Below are positions 56,804 to 64,000 of a stretch of DNA of 64,000 bases, piece by piece. Each line of letters begins with the position of its first letter. Within the stretch, counting starts at the first letter, position 1. The DNA comes from Heterodera schachtii (lineage: Eukaryota; Nematoda; Chromadorea; Rhabditida; Heteroderidae), in NCBI GenBank assembly GCA_023374025.1, contig SIJG01000010.1, positions 2,470,754 to 2,534,753 of the forward strand. The letters are read 5' to 3'. The notes under the pieces were generated by a model. That model had not been told where the DNA came from and ran no database searches. It saw nothing but the letters and a program-made list of their open reading frames with translations. A program made the translations under genes and the position numbers.

Positions 56804-59051
56804 CTCAAAATTATTATAAGAAATAATTAAATTTAAAATCAAAAGACTATGAAACTAGTCAAAAGTGAATAATTTTATCATTAGACGATATTCCAACGAG
56901 ATGTGACGAAATGGCTTGAAAAATGAAAAAAAGACTTATTAAAATTAAATTAAAAAATATGCAACCAAAAAGTTTTTATACGCGAAATAATTTCAGATTT
57001 TCAAAAAATTGACCCAAATAAGCCAAACGCAATTTAAATAGAACTTAATTAATTTAATTTGAATCATTGGATCTTCTTTAATTATTATATATTGTTTCAA
57101 TGTTTTAATTTTAACTTCCATCCGTTTATTTTTAGCTTTTTAAACAGTTAATTTTAACCAGGAACAGCGACGAACCGAGAGTTTACGAAGAAAAAAAATG
57201 AAAATAATTATTCAAAAAAAGAAATAAACAAAAGCAAAATCGTTTATCAATAATTTCAAATGAAAAATTCGAAAAAAATTCAGTCAAAATTTAGTCAATT
57301 CGTAATTATTTAATCAATTTATTTTAAAATAACAATTCAATAATTTTATTCATAACTCATGTTTTAGAGAAAAGAAAATACATATAATAATGAATTTATA
57401 AGAAAAAATATCGAAACCTATTTTTTTAATTGAACTTAATCCAAATCACAATTAACTCTGCTTGAAACCGACAACAGTTCTGCGAGATTTTTTAGAAAAT
57501 TTTTTGAAACATTAACCGAAAGAGATTCAAGAAATTTAAATTTGATAGCTATTTTCTAACAAACAAATTTCTTATTAAAATTAATTAAAAAATATCAAAA
57601 TATATCATAATAAGTAAAATTAAAACCAATAACGAATGATTTGAAAAAAAAATAAAATAAATAAATTCCTAATTATTGTACTGCTTTGACCCGCTCTTGA
57701 GCATAATAGTTTTGGAGACAGTCTTCGCCAAGAAAATATTTTTTTATATTTTCAATTTAAACAACAAAAATAATAATATTTTCAATTACTAATGTTTAAA
57801 AACTTTGAAATTCATTATTATAGAAAAAAGCTAAATAATTCGTTAGTATAAGTTTTTAAATCACTTCTTCATTAGAAAAAAAATTATCTTAAGTTAACAA
57901 AAAAAAACAAAAAATGGTTAAATTTATTAATTTAACTTATAATTGGGAAGATAAAATGATTTCTATATCGAGTTTGAAATAAAATCTTTTATTTTATTTA
58001 ATTTCAATTGGATTAAAAATAATTTCAGTAAAAAATGAATAAAGATCTAATTATCACGAAATGGTCAAGACATTATTAAACATTTTATCAACGAGAAATT
58101 ATTCCCATCGCTTTGGTTTTGTGCGTTTCTCTGATATTTTTTTGCATTTTTATCTGGTTTATTGGTAGTTTAGTCACTATTATTTCTGTAACTTCTTAAT
58201 TTTTAAATTTTTTAAAACAAATTTAGCTTTAATTTGACTCGAGATATGTTTTCAGGCAAATTACAAGACCTCAAAGATTAAACTAAATGATTTTAATTTA
58301 GAATTTTAATTATCTTACAGAAAAATAAACTAGTTTAAAATAAAATCTTAAAATCTATATTCAAGAAACAAATTTTTACTTGTCAATCTTGCAGCATTAA
58401 TACCAAGATTGATATAAAAATAATTAAAAATTCTAAAAATAAATAAATTTAAAAAAATAAGAAGCAAATAGAACAACGATTTATTTTAACAAAAAAAAAA
58501 TGAAAATTGATTCGAGAATTTTTTTTTTAATTTAGAAAGTTTTAAAAGGTTATCAATTTTTTTTAATAATTATATATTTTCCGGAAATAAAACAGTATGA
58601 TTTAAAAGTCATTCCAATTTTCTGCTTAAAGAATGAAGATTCAAAAATCAAGGCGATTTATTAGGGAAAGCTCGCTTTTTTACCCGAAATGAACCTAACT
58701 CTCTCCATCCTAAAGTTAAAATCTGTAAAGAAATATAAACAAAATATTATAAATAGCGATAAAATTAGTTTAAAGAATAAACTGATATTACGTTGAACTG
58801 GGACCTAATTATTAATGTAAAAATAAAATGATGTATTGTAATTTTTGAATAAAAAATGAATAGCATCAAGGACCGATATAAAACTTTATCAAAGCAAACA
58901 TTTATTGAATTTTTTTAAACTGTAAAGTAAAATATATCCATCCTTTTATTTCGAATAAATGCATAGACATGAGGAATGAATTATTTCATTTATTAAATTT
59001 ATATGATTTATACCTGTAATCATTCATCGAGAATCATTATGAAAGTCAACC
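56804..59051. other. A-rich stretch upstream of the FLYWCH/MULE gene
   Basis: TTATAATAATTTTGAG lies directly before the gene start (TATA-like but common in such AT-rich DNA). The rest is low-complexity, with a GC-richer patch at 58670-58725. No second GC-rich array or inverted partner for the minisatellite was found here. Confidence 0.5.
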
Positions 59052-60491
59052 TAGCATTTCTTAGTCATTGATTTTTGGTTTATCTTTTTTTATTTTGCCA
59101 ATAAATTTTCATTTTTTTTTCAATTTTTTTCTTTCTCTGTTATAATTTTAGTCAATTAGAATTGTTTCTTCCATCTCTAATTACAGGAAAGCTCAATCCA
59201 ATTTTCTTGCTAATTTCGGCATAATTATTTTTTTAACATTCTCCCGGCTATATTAAAAGGTGTCCCATGAAGAAATTTCAATTTAGAAATGTAAAACTAA
59301 TTCGAATTTTATTCAAAAATGGATTGGAAAATAAGAAATAGCTTATTCCCACTTTCTTACTAATTACAGCATAATTTTGATCCCATTCTTTTCTTGAATA
59401 TTTTCTTTTTTGCTTAAATTCAAAAAAAAGAAAAAAAAAGAAAATTTTTTAGCAATTTGACAAAATATATGCGATTTATACGGTAAATTCTGAATATCGT
59501 CTAAGTATTGGTTCACGGTCATTAAGTATTAATAGTGAAAAAAGCAGAAGTTCATTGAAAAATTTATTCATCAAATTTTCTTTTATACATATTTTTGGCT
59601 TTCAATTTCATAATTTAAATAATAATATTAAGGTAATATTTTTGTCTATTTATTTAATAAAAATATAACAAATTTTTTAAAATTTAAAGGGTCATTTAGG
59701 TTCAAAAAAAAGATTTTTTTTTAATATTTTAATTTTGTTTTAATCTTTTTTAAATTGAAAAGAGGTAAGTTTTAAGGTGAATCAATAATTTTATATATAA
59801 GTTTAACAATTCTTCAGTAAAAAATATTTTTAATTATTTTTCTTTTGCAGAAAAAAGAATCATTTTTAGCACCGCTCCATATTTTGACACATCTAATTTT
59901 TGATTAATTTTGATTTTGATTTGAAATTTTATACTTATTTTTGAAATTTATTGTAATTTTTTCTATTATATCATTTTTGTATTTTTATTATAGCATTCGA
60001 AAAAAACAGGTCATATATTGGGTCATTGTAATATCGACCTATGAAAAATATTACCTTAATATTATTATTTAAATTATGAAATTGAAAGCCAAAAATATGT
60101 ATAAAAGAAAATTTGATGAATAAATTTTTCAATGAACTTCTGCTTTTTTCACTATTAATACTTAATGAATAGTGTCTCAGAATATTTATTAATTTTATAC
60201 ATTAACCAAAGTAAGATAAATCCGATGCATAAGGCGTATTTGCAATTTTTAAATTAAAAAGAACATTTCTGCCATATAAAAAAAATTTAATAAATGAACA
60301 AAATTGATATATTTAAAATATTTTTGCTTTAATAAAATAATGTACTATTATATATTAAAGAAACCACAAAAATCTCACCATATTGGTTAAACCCAGGACG
60401 TCCAAATTTAAATAAAGGATTCAGATTTAAAAATGGATCTGCCTAATTAATCCTTAAAAAATTACGGTGAAAATCAAATGGTATAACATTT
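59052..60491 (+). repeat. 1.44-kb tandem unit, copy 1
   Basis: Starts TAGCATTTCTTAGTCATTG and runs 1440 bp to the start of copy 2. It differs from copy 2 by only a handful of bases (for example one poly-T length and CCATCTC/CCATTTC). It contains a coding relic on the minus strand in its first 470 bp and a 650-bp foldback at 59519-60168. Confidence 0.95.
59519..60168. mobile_element. 650-bp foldback with 125-bp inverted arms, copy 1
   Basis: 59519-59643 and 60044-60168 are exact reverse complements by eye (paired coordinates sum to 119687). The outer ends read TCATTAAGTATTAATAGTG. The 400-bp loop has no frame. Flanks (left CACGG, right ATAGTGTC) show no target duplication, so its status as a mobile element is inferred from structure. 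Confidence 0.75.
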
Positions 60492-61929
60492 TAGCATTTC
60501 TTAGTCATTGATTTTTGGTTTATCTTTTTTTATTTTGCCAATAAATTTTCATTTTTTTCAATTTTTTTCTTTCTCTGTTATAATTTTAGTCAATTAGAAT
60601 TGTTTCTTCCATTTCTAATTACAGGAAAGCTCAATCCAATTTTCTTGCTAATTTCGGCATAATTATTTTTTTAACATTCTCCCGGCTATATTAAAAGGTG
60701 TCCCATGAAGAAATTTCAATTTAGAAATGTAAAACTAATTCGAATTTTATTCAAAAATGGATTGGAAAATAAGAAATAGCTTATTCCCACTTTCTTACTA
60801 ATTACAGCATAATTTTGATCCCATTCTTTTCTTGAATATTTTCTTTTTTGCTTAAATTCAAAAAAAAGAAAAAAAAAGAAAATTTTTTAGCAATTTGACA
60901 AAATATATGCGATTTATACGGTAAATTCTGAATATCGTCTAAGTATTGGTTCACGGTCATTAAGTATTAATAGTGAAAAAAGCAGAAGTTCATTGAAAAA
61001 TTTATTCATCAAATTTTCTTTTATACATATTTTTGGCTTTCAATTTCATAATTTAAATAATAATATTAAGGTAATATTTTTGTCTATTTATTTAATAAAA
61101 ATATAACAAATTTTTTAAAATTTAAAGGGTCATTTAGGTTCAAAAAAAAGATTTTTTTTTAATATTTTAATTTTGTTTTAATCTTTTTTAAATTGAAAAG
61201 AGGTAAGTTTTAAGGTGAATCAATAATTTTATATATAAGTTTAACAATTCTTCAGTAAAAAATATTTTTAATTATTTTTCTTTTGCAGAAAAAAGAATCA
61301 TTTTTAGCACCGCTCCATATTTTGACACATCTAATTTTTGATTAATTTTGATTTTGATTTGAAATTTTATACTTATTTTTGAAATTTATTGTAATTTTTT
61401 CTATTATATCATTTTTGTATTTTTATTATAGCATTCGAAAAAAACAGGTCATATATTGGGTCATTGTAATATCGACCTATGAAAAATATTACCTTAATAT
61501 TATTATTTAAATTATGAAATTGAAAGCCAAAAATATGTATAAAAGAAAATTTGATGAATAAATTTTTCAATGAACTTCTGCTTTTTTCACTATTAATACT
61601 TAATGAATAGTGTCTCAGAATATTTATTAATTTTATACATTAACCAAAGTAAGATAAATCCGATGCATAAGGCGTATTTGCAATTTTTAAATTAAAAAGA
61701 ACATTTCTGCCATATAAAAAAAATTTAATAAATGAACAAAATTGATATATTTAAAATATTTTTGCTTTAATAAAATAATGTACTATTATATATTAAAGAA
61801 ACCACAAAAATCTCACCATATTGGTTAAACCCAGGACGTCCAAATTTAAATAAAGGATTCAGATTTAAAAATGGATCTGCCTAATTAATCCTTAAAAAAT
61901 TACGGTGAAAATCAAATGGTATAACATTT
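60492..61929 (+). repeat. 1.44-kb tandem unit, copy 2
   Basis: 1438 bp, near-identical to copy 1, carrying its own foldback at 60957-61606. Confidence 0.95.
60957..61606. mobile_element. 650-bp foldback with 125-bp inverted arms, copy 2
   Basis: Same structure as at 59519-60168; arms 60957-61081 and 61482-61606. It was copied together with the tandem unit rather than inserted separately. Confidence 0.75.
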
Positions 61930-62409
61930 TAGCATTTCTTAGTCATTGATTTTTGGTTTATCTTTTTTTATTTTGCCAATAAATTTTCATTTTTTTCAAT
62001 TTTTTTCTTTCTCTGTTATAATTTTAGTCAATTAGAATTGTTTCTTCCATCTCTAATTACAGGAAAGCTCAATCCAATTTTCTTGCAAATTTCGGCATAA
62101 TTATTTTTTTAACATTCTCCCGGCTATATTAAAAGGTGTCCCATGAAGAAATTTCAATTTAAAAATGTAAAACTAATTCGAATTTTATTCAAAAATGGAT
62201 TGGAAAATAAGAAATAGCTTATTCCCACTTTCTTACTAATTACAGCATAATTTTGATCCCATTCTTTTCTTGAATATTTTCTTTTTTGCTTAAATTCAAA
62301 AAAAAAAGAAAAAAAAAGAAAAAAAAAAAAGAAAATTTTTTAGCAATTTGACAAAATATATGCGATTTATACGGTAAATTCTGAATATCGTCTAAGTATT
62401 GGTTCACGG
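61930..62409 (+). repeat. 1.44-kb tandem unit, copy 3 (partial, 480 bp)
   Basis: Matches the first 467 bp of copies 1 and 2, with the poly-A run near 62300-62335 expanded by about 13 bp. It stops matching after GGTTCACGG, which is precisely where the foldback starts in the other two copies; it continues GAGCCGAGTTG instead. Confidence 0.93.
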
Positions 62410-62461
62410 GAGCCGAGTTGTTAAGTTTTTCAAAAGCGCCAGGCAATAATTTATTTACATT
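62028..62461 (-). pseudogene. Coding relic with internally repeated NYAxISKKxG motif
   Basis: On the minus strand three protein-like pieces lie in order. The first, from about 62461, is open through PGAFEKLNNSAPVNQYLDD, then IQNLPYKSHIFCQIAKKFS, then a poly-Phe run. A second frame reads KEWDQNYAVISKKVGISY and stops at 62154. A third reads NYAEICKKIGLSFPVIRDGR and stops at 62028 (NYAEISKKIG in tandem copies 1 and 2). The two NYA motifs are exactly 150 bp apart, and IFCQIAKK is a weaker third match. Frames change between pieces, so it is a decayed gene or unrecognised introns separate the pieces. The family was not recognised. Copies 1 and 2 of the tandem unit retain only the part from VNQYLDD onward. 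Confidence 0.45.
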
Positions 62462-62606
62462 AATTTAAATACGTATATTTGAATACAATAAAAGTCAACT
62501 AGTACATATCTTTTTATTTAAAAAATCAACCTTAAAGAGAATTAAAAAATAATCATTAAAATTAATTTAAAGAAACAATAGCTAAATAATTTAAAAAGGC
62601 GATGAA

Positions 62607-62867
62607 ATGGAGAGGAATATGATATACCAAATAATAAGTTGTTGGTTTATACAAAATTTAAATTTTTTTTTCAATAATAATAGAATTTATTTTAAAATTA
62701 AAAAGTTGTCGGCTGTCCTAAAACTGACTGATGAAACGTATAGAGAAATAGGAAAGGAAATAAAAAAACAAAACATAATAATTTATGCTTTTTATAAAAC
62801 AGTTAAATTAAATCAATTCATTAAACTATTGATAATTATAACATTAAAGAAGTCATTAAAAAACTGA
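62607..62867 (+). CDS. Hypothetical 86-residue ORF, doubtful
   Basis: ATG 62607 opens 86 codons. The middle (KKLSAVLKLTDETYREIGKE) is protein-like and charged with normal composition, whereas the two ends are Ile/Asn/Phe/Lys-rich like background frames. No family was recognised. An exon of about 75 bp around 62700-62775 is possible, but no splice partner was found. Confidence 0.25.
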   Translation: MERNMIYQIISCWFIQNLNFFFNNNRIYFKIKKLSAVLKLTDETYREIGKEIKKQNIIIYAFYKTVKLNQFIKLLIIITLKKSLKN

Positions 62868-63940
62868 TTATTATTTGAAAGTTTATAAATAAATTTAGAT
62901 TATTAATTAAAAATAGATGAATAAAAATTATTTGTTTATTTTTTAAATTAATATTACAAATGCAAAATATTTAGATTATTATTTTCAAATGAAAATCAAA
63001 ATGCTATAATAAGTAAAATTATCTTATAATCTATATCTTAATCATATTATTAACTCAAAATTTTTTTTAATATTACATACAAATTAATAGCTTTATTTTT
63101 TCTTATATCTAATTACGCTGATTATACTGTCAATTATTAGATGAAACTGCAATATAAGTAATGTTATGTGACATTGCGCGGAAAATTTTTTATTTTTCAA
63201 GCAAATGCTGATTTAGATTTTTTCATATTCATAATTTTTTATGCCTTTTTCCAAATCTTTTATTGAAATTTGAAAAAAATTGTAAATTATGCATTATATT
63301 GTTCTTTCAACTATTCTCGGCAAAAAGGGGCAAATAAATTCGAAATAAAATTTATATTTTTTATAATTAATTGTTGTTTCAATTTTTTTAATTTTATTTT
63401 TTTAATATAGATGTTTTATATTTAAATTAATTTTTTGTAATATTTAAAACATTCAAATTTTTATTAAAATATAATCATTTTAAATATATTTTATATGTAA
63501 ATTTTATTGATTGAAGAATTATTCAAAAAATTATATTTAATAAGGTTAAATATTTTTGTAAATTCTATCATATTTGGTGGTTGGTGATATTTATGCTGAT
63601 TTTTTACGGTTTCAATTTATTTTTTCATACTTATAAGGCATTAATTTTTTTATTCATTCAGGTTTACAATGATAAAATTACTAATTGAATATTATATATG
63701 GTAAAAAATTTTTTTATTTAATTTTCTTCTTAAATACTGTTTATTTGTCCAACAAATTTATGCCGGGGTTTTAACCGGTTTAACTGAGATTTTACAAAAA
63801 AAAATGAAATAGGTTAAATTATTGAAGATCAAATATTCAGATTTAATTTTACTTTCTTTGTATTTCATAATTTTAATTTTAATTTAATATTTATGAATTT
63901 GTAAATAATTAATTTTATTTGATCTATGAAAATTCTTAAA
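62868..63940. other. AT-rich stretch to the window end
   Basis: Low-complexity, T-rich on the + strand, with no sustained frame, repeat end or RNA gene recognised. Confidence 0.5.
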
Positions 63941-63948
63941 ATGGAATA

Positions 63949-63967
63949 CGCGCGGTAAAACCGCGCG
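63949..63967. other. GC-rich perfect hairpin at the start of a GC-rich tract
   Basis: CGCGCGGT / ACCGCGCG with a 3-nt AAA loop, followed to the window end by a C-rich, pyrimidine-rich tract (CTCCCTCTCACTCTCGCACC). The abrupt change from AT-rich DNA suggests a repeat, element end or promoter cut off by the window edge. Confidence 0.6.
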
Positions 63968-64000
63968 CCGCCTCCCTCTCACTCTCGCACCCTTCCCCAA

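Noticed and set aside
62240..62446. 68-codon minus-strand frame as a complete gene starting at 62446
   Set aside because: The start is TTG, the middle is a poly-Phe run from an expanded poly-A tract, and the continuing homology switches frame. It is treated as part of a relic instead.

Overview
This is a very AT-rich (roughly 80 percent by eye) eukaryotic window, and it is mostly repeat and non-coding DNA. The best-supported gene is spliced, with five canonical GT-AG introns, four of them only 39-43 nt long. Tiny introns, extreme AT content, and the co-occurrence of a FLYWCH/MULE-type gene, hAT elements and foldback elements suggest a nematode, possibly a plant-parasitic (root-knot type) one. 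That is an inference: no rRNA, spliced leader or species-diagnostic gene was found.

Layout. 1-5.7 kb holds partial copies of a dispersed repeat (called family A here), each with a short GC-rich core. 5682-6436 is a complete non-autonomous hAT element with 12-bp inverted ends, an 8-bp target duplication and a relic of the transposase C-terminus. 6.4-16.4 kb is long AT-rich DNA with strong A/T strand asymmetry and a lone hAT-type end at 8.7 kb. 16374-19498 is a giant imperfect palindrome with arms of about 1.34 kb and a 446-bp spacer. 19.5-33.6 kb is mostly diverged dispersed repeats. 33.6-33.9 kb carries a chromodomain exon, 34829-34930 a 102-bp hAT MITE with perfect target duplication, and 36325-36631 a frameshifted relic of a Fic domain. 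37480-38032 is a foldback element with a tRNA-like sequence (both Pol III boxes) in its loop. A 427-bp segment at 38074 is repeated at 40667.

47145-48659 is a 1.5-kb element whose inverted ends consist of tandem 26-bp units (5 on one side, 6 on the other). It is flanked by an 8-bp target duplication and contains a 126-codon gene with a secretory-type N-terminus and a possible helix-turn-helix segment. This architecture resembles Drosophila Foldback elements. 55435-55660 is a GC-rich minisatellite. About 80 bp away lies a six-exon minus-strand gene (55742-56803) coding for a FLYWCH zinc finger joined to the C-terminal part of a MULE transposase, with no room for the DDE core. 59052-62409 is a 1.44-kb unit repeated 2.3 times in tandem, carrying a 650-bp foldback and a coding relic with an internally repeated motif.

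Most identifiable genes are transposon-derived (hAT transposase, FLYWCH/MULE, possibly the chromodomain exon and the Foldback-like cargo), so the window reads as a transposon graveyard with two or three possibly living genes. There is no operon-like organisation. Coordinates of splice sites and repeat ends were read by eye and have not been checked by alignment software.
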